Source: UBA1952 sp965246785
GTDB lineage: Bacteria > Bacteroidota > Bacteroidia > Chitinophagales > Chitinophagaceae
Direction of reading: 5' to 3'
Assembly: GCA_965246785.1 (NCBI GenBank)
Contig: CBDFFM010000036.1
Coordinates: 62,001-126,000, forward strand
DNA: 64,000 nt
This document shows positions 8,160 through 17,638 of the stretch, piece after piece; position 1 is the first letter of the stretch, and each line of letters opens with the position of its first letter. The position numbers and the translations under genes were made by a program. The notes under the pieces are model-generated. The model did not search any database. It had not been told where the DNA came from and saw nothing but the letters and a program-made list of their open reading frames with translations.

Positions 8160-9257
8160 ATGCTCTACTGGCTCCTGAAACCTACGGTAAAAACTGCTCT
8201 GCGGCTTTGGTTCCGGCGCATTCACTGCAATGGGCTGGAGGCCATTGACAATGGCCGACCAACGCTCATTCTTGCCAATCATACGGCTTCTTTTATGGAC
8301 GCCATCGTCGTGGCCTGCTTCGTCAAGCGGCGGATTCACTTTTTCGCGCGCGGCGATGCCTTTAGGAAGCCTTGGGCGGATAAAATATTGCGCTCTATCG
8401 GTTTACTCCCAGTTTATCGCCTCAGCGAAGGGCGGGATAAGCTGCACCTGAATGATACGAGCAATGAAGAGGCCTTAAAAATTCTGGCTGCCGGGGGGGC
8501 CGTTCTGATTTTTTGCGAAGGGGTCAGTGATATTGCCAAAAGGCTGAAGCCTTTAAAAAAGGGGCCTTTTCGGCTGGCGGCTAATGCCGCTGCTACATTG
8601 CCGGAGGCCCCGATGATTGTACCACTGGGCATTAATTACGTGACGCCAACTGCGCCGGGCGGGGATGTTTTTTTGGAAGGCGGAGTGATGATCGAGACGA
8701 GAGACTTTCTTCAGGAAAAAGATGAGGCCGCCTTGGCAAAGGCAGCTACGGGCATGATGCGCGCAACAGCGGCAGGCTTGGAAAGTCTGGTCTGGCACGT
8801 ACAGAAAGCAGAAGATGGCCCACTTGCAGATAAGCTGATTTTATGGCTGCAAAGCGCAAAGAAGCACTATTCATTTGCACAAACACAGCAACTAATCCGG
8901 CGGCTGAATGCCGGCGAAGTGGAAGAAAATATGCTTTCGCCTGTTCTAAGAGGCCGCCTGACTGGGGAGATTTTGCTTTTATTCCTTACGGCTCCGCTGG
9001 CTGCCGTAGGCTGGCTTTTCCACGCTCCGGCGCTCGCCTTTGTTCGCCGGATTGCTGACAGGCGGGTTACAGCGCAGGATTTTTATGCCCCGGTTTTTCT
9101 GGCTATTGCCGTGATATTGATAATCGGATGGTATGCGGTATTTTTTGCAATTGCGGAAATCTGCCAGTCATCCTTACTCTGGCTTCCTGTCTTTTCAGGA
9201 ATGGCGCTATGCGGCATTTTCTATCTGAAAGTGTATAAACCGGCAATGCCTCGCTAA
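8160..9257 (+). CDS. PlsC/Gpt2-like glycerophospholipid acyltransferase
   Basis: The protein (365 residues from the ATG at 8160; the frame is open further upstream, but that part runs antisense to the kinase gene and has no family features) carries an acyltransferase domain. The catalytic pair is NHTASFMD (His41, Asp47), spaced as HX5D like the yeast Gpt2/Sct1-type enzymes, not the usual HX4D. The phosphate-binding loop appears as FCEGVS (118-123), with Lys134 after it. Two or three hydrophobic segments occupy the C-terminal third. Such enzymes acylate glycerol-phosphate or lysophosphatidate at the inner membrane. The start is uncertain because no ribosome-binding site helps. Confidence 0.82.
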   Translation: MLYWLLKPTVKTALRLWFRRIHCNGLEAIDNGRPTLILANHTASFMDAIVVACFVKRRIHFFARGDAFRKPWADKILRSIGLLPVYRLSEGRDKLHLNDTSNEEALKILAAGGAVLIFCEGVSDIAKRLKPLKKGPFRLAANAAATLPEAPMIVPLGINYVTPTAPGGDVFLEGGVMIETRDFLQEKDEAALAKAATGMMRATAAGLESLVWHVQKAEDGPLADKLILWLQSAKKHYSFAQTQQLIRRLNAGEVEENMLSPVLRGRLTGEILLLFLTAPLAAVGWLFHAPALAFVRRIADRRVTAQDFYAPVFLAIAVILIIGWYAVFFAIAEICQSSLLWLPVFSGMALCGIFYLKVYKPAMPR

Positions 9258-9365
9258 GGGCCTATACTATGTGATATCCTACACTGGCGGAGGATATCTT
9301 ACCCCTGCCCCCATAGTTTACAATATCAGTATCAACCATCCCCATAACGCGCCCACCCCCGCCCG

Positions 9366-9373
9366 TACCTTTG
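9366..9373 (+). promoter_or_regulatory. possible -7 promoter element for the korA-like gene
   Basis: TACCTTTG matches TAnnTTTG eight bases before the chosen ATG, which would give a nearly leaderless mRNA. No good -33 TTG lies at the right distance, so support is weak. Confidence 0.3.
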
Positions 9374-9381
9374 CGCCCATC

Positions 9382-11235
9382 ATGACGACGACGCCTACGC
9401 AAACGATTGAAGACGTAGTAATAAAATTTGCCGGAGACAGTGGCGACGGCATGCAGCTAACCGGCTCCCAGTTCACCAACAACACCGCCCTCATCGGCGC
9501 CGACCTTTCCACCTTCCCCGACTTTCCCGCCGAAATCCGCGCGCCACAGGGCACCCTTCCGGGCGTATCCGGATATCAGCTCCACTTCTCCTCCAACCGC
9601 GTTTATACGCCCGGCGATAGCTGCGATGTGCTCGTGGCCATGAACGCCGCTGCGCTGAAAGTGAATCTAAAGGCGCTGAAGCAGGGCGGCATCATCATAA
9701 CCGATATAGCAGGCTTTGATGTGAAAAATCTCCGCCTCGCGAAGTACAACGACGGCGACAATCCTTTGGAAAACGGCTCGCTGCAAGGCTATGAGCTACA
9801 TAAGATAGACATCACCAAGCTGTCGCGCGAAGCGCTGAAGGACATCCCGCTCGGCACAAAGGAGAAAGACCGCGCGAAAAACATGTTCGTGCTCGGCTTC
9901 CTGTACTGGCTGTACAACCGGGATATGACCAGCACCATGTCCTTCCTGAACGACAAATTCGGCAAGCGGCAGGATATCCTGGACGCGAACATTAAAAGCC
10001 TGCAGGCTGGCTACAATTACGGCGACACGGTGGAAGCCTTCACCACACGCTACCGGGTAGCAAAGGCGAAGCTGACGCCGGGCCACTACCGCAGCATCAC
10101 CGGAAACACGGCCCTCGCTTACGGCCTGATAGCCGCTTCGCAGAAAAGCGCGCTGCCGCTTTTCCTCGGCACTTATCCCATCACGCCCGCGTCCGATATT
10201 CTGCATGAGCTGGCGCGGCACAAGCGGTTTGGCATCCGCACCTTTCAGGCGGAAGATGAGATTGCCGGCATCACAGCCGCGATTGGCGCGGCTTATGGCG
10301 GCGCGCTCGGCGTTACCTCCACATCCGGCCCCGGCATGGCGCTGAAGGGTGAGGCGATGGGCCTTGCGGTGATGCTGGAAATTCCGCTGCTCATCATCAA
10401 CGTGCAGCGTGGCGGCCCATCTACCGGCCTGCCGACAAAGACCGAACAGAGCGACCTGATGCAAGCCTACTACGGCCGCAACGGCGAGTGCCCGATGCCA
10501 ATTGTGAGCGCCTCCACGCCGAGCGACTGCTTTGCGGCGGCGTATGAGGCGGTGCGCATCGCAGTGCAACATATGACCCCGGTTATCCTGCTTTCCGATG
10601 GCTATATTGCCAACGGCGCGGAGCCGTGGAGGTTTCCGCAGAGCGCGGATTTGGAGATAATCACTGTCAACTTCAAGCGACAAATGGAAGACGAGGAAAT
10701 CAAATTCCTTCCGTACCAGCGCGACGAAAAACTGGTGCGCCCATGGGCCGTTCCGGGAACGCCGGGATTGGAGCACCGCATTGGCGGGTTGGAGAAGGAA
10801 GAGAACACCGGCAACGTGAGCTACGACCCGGATAATCATGAGCGCATGGTGAAGATTCGTCAGGCCAAAGTGGACATGATTGCGGACTACATTCCCCTAC
10901 AGACTTTGGACAGCGGCCCGGAAAGCGGCGATGTGCTGGTGCTGGGCTGGGGCTCAACTTATGGCGCTATTAAGAGCGCGGTGCAGACGCTGCAAAGCGC
11001 CGGGCATTCCGTGGCGCACGCGCATCTGCGGCATGTGCGACCATTCCCGAAGAATTTGGGCGATATAATTTCCGGCTACAAAAAGGTAATTGTGCCGGAA
11101 TTGAATAACGGGCAGTTGGTAAGGATTATCCGCGACCGTTATTTGGTGGATGCGGTGCCTTACAATAAAATCAAGGGCGTGCCTTTCAGCAAGAGCGAGT
11201 TGACGGCTTTTATCGGCAGCCACCTCAGCACTTGA
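9382..11235 (+). CDS. korA: 2-oxoacid:acceptor (ferredoxin) oxidoreductase subunit alpha with fused gamma domain
   Basis: The 617-residue protein has an N-terminal gamma domain (about 8-200, KFAGDSGDGMQLTGSQFT and FPAEIRAPQGT) fused to the pyruvate:ferredoxin oxidoreductase-type alpha domain (YPITPASDILHELA, SGPGMALKGEAMGLA, QRGGPSTGLPTKTEQSDL). This fusion is typical of 2-oxoglutarate:ferredoxin oxidoreductase KorA, which makes or uses CoA thioesters with reduced ferredoxin. The ATG at 9382 is chosen because the domain begins right after it; the upstream 37 codons are not conserved-looking. The beta subunit that binds thiamine diphosphate would be expected next but is not in the window; the next gene is convergent. 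The exact 2-oxoacid is therefore uncertain. Confidence 0.9.
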   Translation: MTTTPTQTIEDVVIKFAGDSGDGMQLTGSQFTNNTALIGADLSTFPDFPAEIRAPQGTLPGVSGYQLHFSSNRVYTPGDSCDVLVAMNAAALKVNLKALKQGGIIITDIAGFDVKNLRLAKYNDGDNPLENGSLQGYELHKIDITKLSREALKDIPLGTKEKDRAKNMFVLGFLYWLYNRDMTSTMSFLNDKFGKRQDILDANIKSLQAGYNYGDTVEAFTTRYRVAKAKLTPGHYRSITGNTALAYGLIAASQKSALPLFLGTYPITPASDILHELARHKRFGIRTFQAEDEIAGITAAIGAAYGGALGVTSTSGPGMALKGEAMGLAVMLEIPLLIINVQRGGPSTGLPTKTEQSDLMQAYYGRNGECPMPIVSASTPSDCFAAAYEAVRIAVQHMTPVILLSDGYIANGAEPWRFPQSADLEIITVNFKRQMEDEEIKFLPYQRDEKLVRPWAVPGTPGLEHRIGGLEKEENTGNVSYDPDNHERMVKIRQAKVDMIADYIPLQTLDSGPESGDVLVLGWGSTYGAIKSAVQTLQSAGHSVAHAHLRHVRPFPKNLGDIISGYKKVIVPELNNGQLVRIIRDRYLVDAVPYNKIKGVPFSKSELTAFIGSHLST

Positions 11236-11285
11236 CAAGTCCGCAGAGGGCTCCTCAAGTGCCCGACGATAAAAAAATTGGCCGT

Positions 11286-12566
11286 TTAATCCTTCACCCA
11301 CTTCAGCACCACGCCATCGCCGGAAGCATTGCGCAACTCGGCGAAATACATGCCCGGCTGCAGGTGCGCGATAGCGATGTGGTGCGTATCAGCGCCTGGC
11401 GCAATGGCAGCAGCCAAAATCTTCCGGCCGCTGATGTCTGTAATGCAAAGGCTCGTATAGCGGCCGGCCAGGTTGCCGAACTGTACATTAGTTGTTGCCG
11501 GAACCGGATAAACCTTTGGCCCTCCTTCAGAATTGTTGCTGTTGCCGACAGCTGCGGGAGAAAGAGCGAGCATCTTATCAAGCGTATCGCGGTCACCGCA
11601 CATAGATTCTGCGATGAGGCGAACAGTATATGACTTGCCTAAGGAGTAATTATGCGTTGGATTGGCGCCCGTATCGGTGCCGCCGTCGCCGAAATACCAC
11701 GTCTGCTTCGCTGCATTGATTGAGCTGCCTGCAAACTGTACCTTCCACCCACTGATGAAGGTGAGGAACTGCGCCTTCGGCTGAAAGCTCGGTTTCCACC
11801 ATTGCCGCCAATAGCCCAGGCTGTCGTACACCACTGACTTCGCCGCGCCTTGTATCAAAGCCGCATCCGCAGGATTGATTGTGCTGAAGAAGGGATTCCC
11901 AACCGGACTCTTGCCGAAGATGGCAGCATAAAACGCGCAGGCATTGGCATAAGTGCCCACATCGGAAGGGTGGCGGTCGTCACCGGCATACAGGTTGATG
12001 TGCGGATAGCTGCTGCGAATCTTCCGCCACACGGCTCCTGCGGGCGTCAGCAGCGCATCGTTGCTATCGCTCACAATCATATAGCGCCGGCGCAACAAGC
12101 TGTCCATGCCCGCGTAGGTGCAGATAAGCGGGAAGGCGGCGCAGTTCGTTGGGTCGCCCGTGCGGTAACCCCAGGTCATGTAAAACATAGGCTTACTGCA
12201 CGGTGATTTGAGGCGCATCCTGCTTACCAGCGCCTTGGCGTAAGGATAAAAATCGGTGGCTACCTGCCCGTTCGGAAAGGCGGGCGCCTGACTTTGCTCC
12301 TGCAGCACCATATAATCATATCCGCCCGCGTCAATCGCGGCAATCGTAGCCGGATTTGCGCTGAAGCCTTGTAATGTCTGGCCACCCATCACCTGCGCAT
12401 TCACAGAGATGAGCACATCCCCGTTGGCGGCGGCAAAATCTGTCAGTACCTCCGGCATTCCGGCGGTGAAGGAGTTGCCGATAAACAGCACACGGGCGGT
12501 ATCGCCGGCTAAAGCCGTAACCGATGCGATGCAGCAAACCAGAAAAGCGAGGAGCAGTTTTTTCAT
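11286..12566 (-). CDS. secreted SGNH-hydrolase-like protein with PKD domain and T9SS sorting domain
   Basis: The 426-residue protein begins with a signal peptide (residues 1-20). An SGNH hydrolase-type domain follows, with its first block as FIGNSFTAG (Ser32 the likely nucleophile). A PKD module covers roughly residues 262-325 (KQTWYFGDGG, NPTHNYSLGKSYTVRL). The last 75 residues form a type A T9SS sorting domain starting at VYPVPATTNVQF and ending LKWVKD. It should be exported through the outer membrane and either anchored or released. The substrate is unknown; acetyl-ester or polysaccharide side-chain hydrolysis is the usual role of the fold. Confidence 0.86.
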   Translation of the reverse strand: MKKLLLAFLVCCIASVTALAGDTARVLFIGNSFTAGMPEVLTDFAAANGDVLISVNAQVMGGQTLQGFSANPATIAAIDAGGYDYMVLQEQSQAPAFPNGQVATDFYPYAKALVSRMRLKSPCSKPMFYMTWGYRTGDPTNCAAFPLICTYAGMDSLLRRRYMIVSDSNDALLTPAGAVWRKIRSSYPHINLYAGDDRHPSDVGTYANACAFYAAIFGKSPVGNPFFSTINPADAALIQGAAKSVVYDSLGYWRQWWKPSFQPKAQFLTFISGWKVQFAGSSINAAKQTWYFGDGGTDTGANPTHNYSLGKSYTVRLIAESMCGDRDTLDKMLALSPAAVGNSNNSEGGPKVYPVPATTNVQFGNLAGRYTSLCITDISGRKILAAAIAPGADTHHIAIAHLQPGMYFAELRNASGDGVVLKWVKD

Positions 12567-12666
12567 ACGGCAAACATTGGCTTTTTAGGCGTGTCGTACG
12601 CGACGGCCCAATCAGGTGAATGTCAAACTTACCGAACGGCCATGCAGTGCCATCAGCAGTTGACCT

Positions 12667-14319
12667 TTAAGGCCGGTGGCGAAAAACCTTCGGCGAAAGG
12701 TTATCAGCCGGCAGTACTACGCCCGCTTCCCAATGCTCATTGGAAAAGACCACATGCCGCTGCGCATCGCTGCCTGCAAATTCTCCTTTGCCCAATAAAT
12801 ATCCATAAGGCTGACGGGCATCTAACTCATCTTCGTTAGAAATGAACTTCCCGAAACGGCGCACATAGTACACGCCATCCAGCAAATCATACGTCACTTC
12901 CTGCTGAAAGCGCGCTGGTGGATAAGCGGAAAAATACAGCGCATAGACGTAAGGAAAAGACAGCCTGTCTGTAAGAAATAGCTGGCGCACCGGCAGCTTT
13001 TGGGCCGCGTCAAAAGCCTCCGGCAGGTCGGCGGTGAAGGAGGCGCATATGTCGCCCTTTTCATAATCGGAGAAGTAGTAGCGGATGCAGATGCTGCTTT
13101 CCACCAAAACCCAAACGACGAGCAATCCGTGCAGCAGCGCTTTGGAGACGACGATGCGCAGGTGCATAATCATCCTGCCGGCAGCCCATGCCGCGAGCGC
13201 GATAGCCGGGAGGTAAAAGTGATTAAAGCGATTGATGTTGAGCTTAAACAGCACGAGCATCGGCAACGCAGCCAGTGCCCAGCACCAGAAGACACTCACT
13301 GTAATGCGCTCCGGCGTTGTCGGGCCAGAGCGGCCGCGCAGCAGCATAATGGTAGCGGCCACAATACCGATAATCGCCAGTGGTAGTGTAAGGCTAAGGA
13401 GCACCGGATAACCGGGCAGCATGTTGTAGGGGCTGCGGTCGTCAAAGCCGGAAATGCAGAAGCGCAGATTGCTGAAGAGGGCGTCCCACCGGCCGCTCAT
13501 GTTGATTTGCTCCAGCCGGTTGACGGGCAGCAGCGGTGTAGCAAAGGGCAGCCGGTCAGTCCAGCCCATGTTGCGGCGCAGGACGTAATTCTCAAGAAAG
13601 AAAATGCCGAAGGGCACGGCCATTGCCGTAAATCCCGCACAGGCAATCAGCCACGCGCTCGCTCGCTGCCGGAAGCGCCGCCCATAAAGCAGCAGTAGCG
13701 CCACGGCCATCACCGGCAGCACCACAATCGTCGTTCCGTAAGCATAGAGCGCCAGCGCGAAGGGCAAGAGGCAAGGCATTATCCAACGCCGCCTGCCGGT
13801 GATGAGTGCGCTGCTGAGCAAGACGCAGCCCAGCAGCGTGAAGGGCGGCGCAAGATTGCTCTCCAGACCCCAGCGCGACATCATAAAGTGCCACGGCACA
13901 ACCGCGACGAGTAGCATGCCCAACAGCGCCGGAAAGCGACCCAGCGCCCGCAAGGCAGTTCCGATCAGCGGCACGGTGAGGATGCCGCAAATCAGCATCA
14001 CCATCCGCGCCGACCAGATGTTGAGCCCCATTCTCCGCACGAAGGGAATGGACAGGTAAGCCTGCAACACATTCTGCCCGCCGCCCCAAGAGGGGAAGTA
14101 TACCGGCCAGGGATTACCCCAGCGGTCTTTGCCGGTAAGAGCAAGACTGTAAGCTTCATACGCGCTGCTCGCCTCATCCACATTCACGCCGGGCGGGATG
14201 TAGGGGAACTGGATGATGCGCAGGGCCGCGCCGGCAAGGGTAATAAGGGTGAACGCTGCTCCGTATAGCCGAATTTTAGCCCGCTCAGATAGTTCGGTCA
14301 GGCTTTGCGGGAATGCCAT
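12667..14319 (-). CDS. GT39/ArnT-like membrane glycosyltransferase
   Basis: The 550-residue protein has about ten or more hydrophobic segments. An Asp-Glu pair (NVDEASSAYEAYSL, about residues 42-55) lies in the first periplasmic loop, as in GT39/GT83-type transferases that use polyprenyl-phosphate sugars. A C-terminal soluble region of about 130 residues follows the last spans. The gene starts 31 bp after the polA stop on the same strand, so it may be read from the polA promoter. The donor and acceptor are unknown. Confidence 0.8.
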   Translation of the reverse strand: MAFPQSLTELSERAKIRLYGAAFTLITLAGAALRIIQFPYIPPGVNVDEASSAYEAYSLALTGKDRWGNPWPVYFPSWGGGQNVLQAYLSIPFVRRMGLNIWSARMVMLICGILTVPLIGTALRALGRFPALLGMLLVAVVPWHFMMSRWGLESNLAPPFTLLGCVLLSSALITGRRRWIMPCLLPFALALYAYGTTIVVLPVMAVALLLLYGRRFRQRASAWLIACAGFTAMAVPFGIFFLENYVLRRNMGWTDRLPFATPLLPVNRLEQINMSGRWDALFSNLRFCISGFDDRSPYNMLPGYPVLLSLTLPLAIIGIVAATIMLLRGRSGPTTPERITVSVFWCWALAALPMLVLFKLNINRFNHFYLPAIALAAWAAGRMIMHLRIVVSKALLHGLLVVWVLVESSICIRYYFSDYEKGDICASFTADLPEAFDAAQKLPVRQLFLTDRLSFPYVYALYFSAYPPARFQQEVTYDLLDGVYYVRRFGKFISNEDELDARQPYGYLLGKGEFAGSDAQRHVVFSNEHWEAGVVLPADNLSPKVFRHRP

Positions 14320-14350
14320 AATGCAGAAGAAAGGTTGAGGTTTTAAGATG

Positions 14351-17182
14351 CTAATGCGCCTCTAACCAATTATCCCCAACCCCCGTCTCCGCCTCAATCG
14401 GCACGCCGTTCGGCAGCTTCATCGCGCTGCACATCGCCTCCTTAATCAGCTTGCCCGCCCGCTCGGCCTCGCCTTCCGGCACGTCAAAGACCAGCTCATC
14501 GTGGACTTGCAGCACCATGCGCGTGTCCAGCCCGGAGGCCTTTAGCTCACGATGCACGGCTATCATGGCCAGCTTTATCATATCCGCAGCGGTGCCTTGT
14601 ATGGGCATGTTCACTGCGTTGCGCTCTGCGAAGCCACGCACCGTCTGGTTGGCGCTTACAATGTCGCGCAGCCAGCGCTTGCGGCCCATCATGCTCTCCA
14701 CGTACAGGTGCTCCCGTGCAAATTGGATTTGGGAGTCAATGTACTTTTTGATGCCGGGGTATTGCCTGAAATAGTTCTCAATAATCTCCTTGGACTCCGC
14801 GCGCGGAATGCTCAGCCGGTCGCTCAGGCCAAAGGCGCTGAGGCCATAGATGATGCCGAAGTTGACCGTCTTTGCCTTGTTGCGCTGCTCGCGCGACACC
14901 TCGCTTTCCGGCACGCCGAAGACGCCTGCTGCCGTAGCTGTGTGAATGTCCTTGCCGGTGGCGAAGGCTTCTATCATCGCCTCTTCATTTGCTAAGGCGG
15001 CAATGATGCGCAATTCAATCTGAGAATAGTCGGCAGAAAGCAGCGTCCAGCCCTGCCCGCGTGTTACAAAGGCTTTGCGGATTTCCCGGCCCGCTTCGGT
15101 GCGGATGGGAATGTTCTGAAGATTTGGATTGACGGAGGAGAGGCGGCCCGTTACGGCAATGGTCTGGTTGAAGTTGGTGTGTACGCGCCCCGTCTTCGGG
15201 TTAATCAGCTCCGGCAGCGAGTCCACATAGGTGCTCTTCAGCTTGGTGAGCTGACGGTAGATGAGGATGTCGTCAATAATCGGGTGCTTGCCGCGCAGCT
15301 TTTGCAGCACGTCCTCGCCGGTGGCGTACTGGCCGGTCTTCGTTTTTTTGCCGCCGCCGTCTATTTTGAGGATGTCAAAAAGCACCTCGCCCAACTGCTT
15401 CGGCGAGCCGAGGTTGAAATTGCGCTCGGCGTCTTTGTACACCGCCTGTTCCGCCCGCTCAATATCCTTCTCCAAATCTTTGGAATAGGCGCGCAGAAAA
15501 GCTACATCCACGCCCACGCCTTCATACTCTATATTCACTAGCACGGGCACGAGCGGATTTTCCACTTCCTTAAACAACTTTTCCGCGCCGGCGGGCGCTA
15601 TCATCGGTGCAAAGGTTTGGTGAAGCTGCCAGGTCACGTCCGCATCTTCCGCCGCATAATCCGTCACCTGCTCCACCGGCACGTCACGCATGGTGAGCTG
15701 GCCTTTGCCCTTCTTGCCGATGAGCGTTTCAATACTCACGGGCTGGTATTGCAGGTATTTCAGCGCCAGGGCATCCATGTTGCGCTTCCCTTCCGGCTCT
15801 ATGAGGTAATGCGCGAGCATCGTATCCCAAAGCGTGCCCTTCACCTCGTGGCCGTACCATTTCAGCATGAGCAAATCATACTTCAGGTTTTGGCCCACCC
15901 ATGTAAGGTCGGTGCGGTCAAAGAGCGGCTGGAACCGCGCCAGCACCGCGAGCGCCGCCTCTCTATCATCCGGAATGAAGACATAATGGCCCTTTCCTTT
16001 TTCCCACGAAAACGACATGCCTACCAGTTCCGCGAGGTTCGCGTCCAGGTTGTTCGTTTCTGTGTCAAAGGCGAAGATGTTGCGGCCCATCAGGTCGGAG
16101 ACGAGCGCATCTACTTCTTCAAAATTCAGGTGCAGCTTATAGTCGTGCGGCGTTGTTTCAATCGTGGCGGCATCTACGAATGTTTGCGGCGCCTCTCCGC
16201 CATCCTCGCCCGGCGTAATGGGTATGCCGGCGCTTTGCGCGCTCGGATTGCCGAAGAGGTCAAGCGGCACCCCGACCTTGCTTTGCGCCGCGCCATCGTC
16301 GCCGAGAATGCGCCGCCCAAGCGCCTTAAACTCCAGCTCCGTAAAGATGGCTTCCAGCTTTTCCCGGTTCATCTCCTTCACCCGAAAGTCTTCTTCATGA
16401 AACTGAATCGGCACGTCGGTGATGATGCGCGCCAGTGCCTTGCTCATCACCGCGCTCTCGCGGCCCGCGCGGATTTTTTCGCCCATTGCGCCCTTGATGC
16501 CGTCCGCCGCGGCAAGGACGCCTTCCAGCGTGTCGTGTTCGCCCAGCAGCTTAGCTGCCGTCTTCTGACCCACGCCGGGTATGCCGGGGATATTGTCCAC
16601 CGCATCGCCCATCAGGCCGAGCATATCTACCACCTGGTCAACGCGCCTGATGTCCCATTTCGCGCACACTTCCTGCGGGCCGAGCACCTCGTGCGGATTG
16701 CCCATGTAGGCGGGCTTGTACATAAAAATGTTGTCGCGAACCAACTGGCCGTAATCCTTGTCGGGCGTCACCATATAGACGGTGTAGCCGAGGTCGGCGG
16801 CCTCCCAGGCGAGGGTGCCAATCACATCATCGGCCTCGTAGCCGGGCGATGAGAGGGAGGGCAGGGAGAAGCCTTCTATGATGCGGCGGATGTCCGGCAG
16901 GGAGCTTTTGATGTCTTCGGGCTGGCTCTGGCGGTTGGCCTTGTACTCCGCGTATTGCGCGGTGCGGTGCACGTCGGTATCCGTAGCGCCGCCTTCAAAG
17001 ACCACGGCGAGGTGCGAGGGTTTTTCTTTGCTGAGCAAGTCCATCAGCGTAGTCGTAAAGCCGAATTGGGAGCTGGTGTTGCGGCCTTTGGATGTGATGC
17101 GCGGATTCTTGTTGAGGGCGAAGTAGGCGCGGTAGATGAGCGCCATCGCATCCAGCAGGAAGAGTTTCTTGTCGTTGTTCAT
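14351..17182 (-). CDS. polA: DNA polymerase I
   Basis: The 943-residue protein has all three Pol I domains. The 5' nuclease (about 1-290) shows LLDAMALIYRAYF, GYEADDVIGTLA and TPDKDYGQLV. The 3'-5' exonuclease (about 365-550) keeps the proofreading residues FDTETNN, NLKYD and YAAEDAD, so it looks active. The polymerase domain (about 600-943) has motif A SADYSQIELR, motif B RNKAKTVNFGIIYG and motif C QVHDELVFD. One oddity is VVFEGG where most family members have VVFD; this aspartate is one of the conserved 5'-nuclease acidic residues. The protein fills gaps and removes RNA primers. A repeat-rich non-coding stretch lies upstream. Confidence 0.97.
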   Translation of the reverse strand: MNNDKKLFLLDAMALIYRAYFALNKNPRITSKGRNTSSQFGFTTTLMDLLSKEKPSHLAVVFEGGATDTDVHRTAQYAEYKANRQSQPEDIKSSLPDIRRIIEGFSLPSLSSPGYEADDVIGTLAWEAADLGYTVYMVTPDKDYGQLVRDNIFMYKPAYMGNPHEVLGPQEVCAKWDIRRVDQVVDMLGLMGDAVDNIPGIPGVGQKTAAKLLGEHDTLEGVLAAADGIKGAMGEKIRAGRESAVMSKALARIITDVPIQFHEEDFRVKEMNREKLEAIFTELEFKALGRRILGDDGAAQSKVGVPLDLFGNPSAQSAGIPITPGEDGGEAPQTFVDAATIETTPHDYKLHLNFEEVDALVSDLMGRNIFAFDTETNNLDANLAELVGMSFSWEKGKGHYVFIPDDREAALAVLARFQPLFDRTDLTWVGQNLKYDLLMLKWYGHEVKGTLWDTMLAHYLIEPEGKRNMDALALKYLQYQPVSIETLIGKKGKGQLTMRDVPVEQVTDYAAEDADVTWQLHQTFAPMIAPAGAEKLFKEVENPLVPVLVNIEYEGVGVDVAFLRAYSKDLEKDIERAEQAVYKDAERNFNLGSPKQLGEVLFDILKIDGGGKKTKTGQYATGEDVLQKLRGKHPIIDDILIYRQLTKLKSTYVDSLPELINPKTGRVHTNFNQTIAVTGRLSSVNPNLQNIPIRTEAGREIRKAFVTRGQGWTLLSADYSQIELRIIAALANEEAMIEAFATGKDIHTATAAGVFGVPESEVSREQRNKAKTVNFGIIYGLSAFGLSDRLSIPRAESKEIIENYFRQYPGIKKYIDSQIQFAREHLYVESMMGRKRWLRDIVSANQTVRGFAERNAVNMPIQGTAADMIKLAMIAVHRELKASGLDTRMVLQVHDELVFDVPEGEAERAGKLIKEAMCSAMKLPNGVPIEAETGVGDNWLEAH

Positions 17183-17357
17183 GCGTAGGCGTAAAAGTAC
17201 ACGGCGCCTCCGTTTGGAATTTGGAATTTGCCCCTTGGATTTTTTTTAGAGGGTTCAACGGCTGTCAGTCTGTTAGGCTTTTCACGCAACATACCAGAGC
17301 GGTCATTGCGAAGAGGAGGCTGGAGTGTATTTTCCCCGCACCTACCACAGCGCTTCC

Positions 17358-17434
17358 GTCACCCCGAACTTGTTTCGGGGCTTATTGGGCACGGCCGCTC
17401 TGCATGATAGATGCCGAAACGAGTTCGGCATGAC
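17358..17434. repeat. palindromic intergenic element, divergent member of the GTCAT-bounded family
   Basis: Imperfect arms at 17358-17380 and 17413-17434 have the pattern GTCA-CCGAA-TTTCGG in inverted order. The layout resembles the GTCATCCCGGAACGGG elements elsewhere in the window, but the arm sequence differs. Confidence 0.6.
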
Positions 17435-17455
17435 GGGGGCGTGGGATGTATATTT

Positions 17456-17479
17456 GTTGTTGGTTATAAGACCAACAAC
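17456..17479. repeat. GTTGTTGGT palindrome, copy A
   Basis: Arms GTTGTTGGT and ACCAACAAC surround a 6-base loop. Two near-identical copies occur at 44485-44510 and 45744-45769, so this is a dispersed REP-like element. Confidence 0.7.
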
Positions 17480-17593
17480 GGCGAAAAGGCTTCGCCGCAT
17501 GCTCGCGCCAGTGTTGTCTTGCGTGTAATTGCAAGATTCCTACGGAATGACAAGTTTGGGCGAGCATCATTCAAACTGATACGCTGCCCGCAT

Positions 17594-17622
17594 AAAGGCT
17601 TAGACCGCCCGTCTAAGCCTTT
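17594..17622 (+). terminator. strong orphan terminator
   Basis: A perfect 12-bp stem (17594-17605 and 17611-17622) with a 5-base loop ends in a T run on the plus strand. No plus-strand gene lies upstream of it, because polA reads away to the left. Confidence 0.75.
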
Positions 17623-17638
17623 TTTATGTCGTGATATG

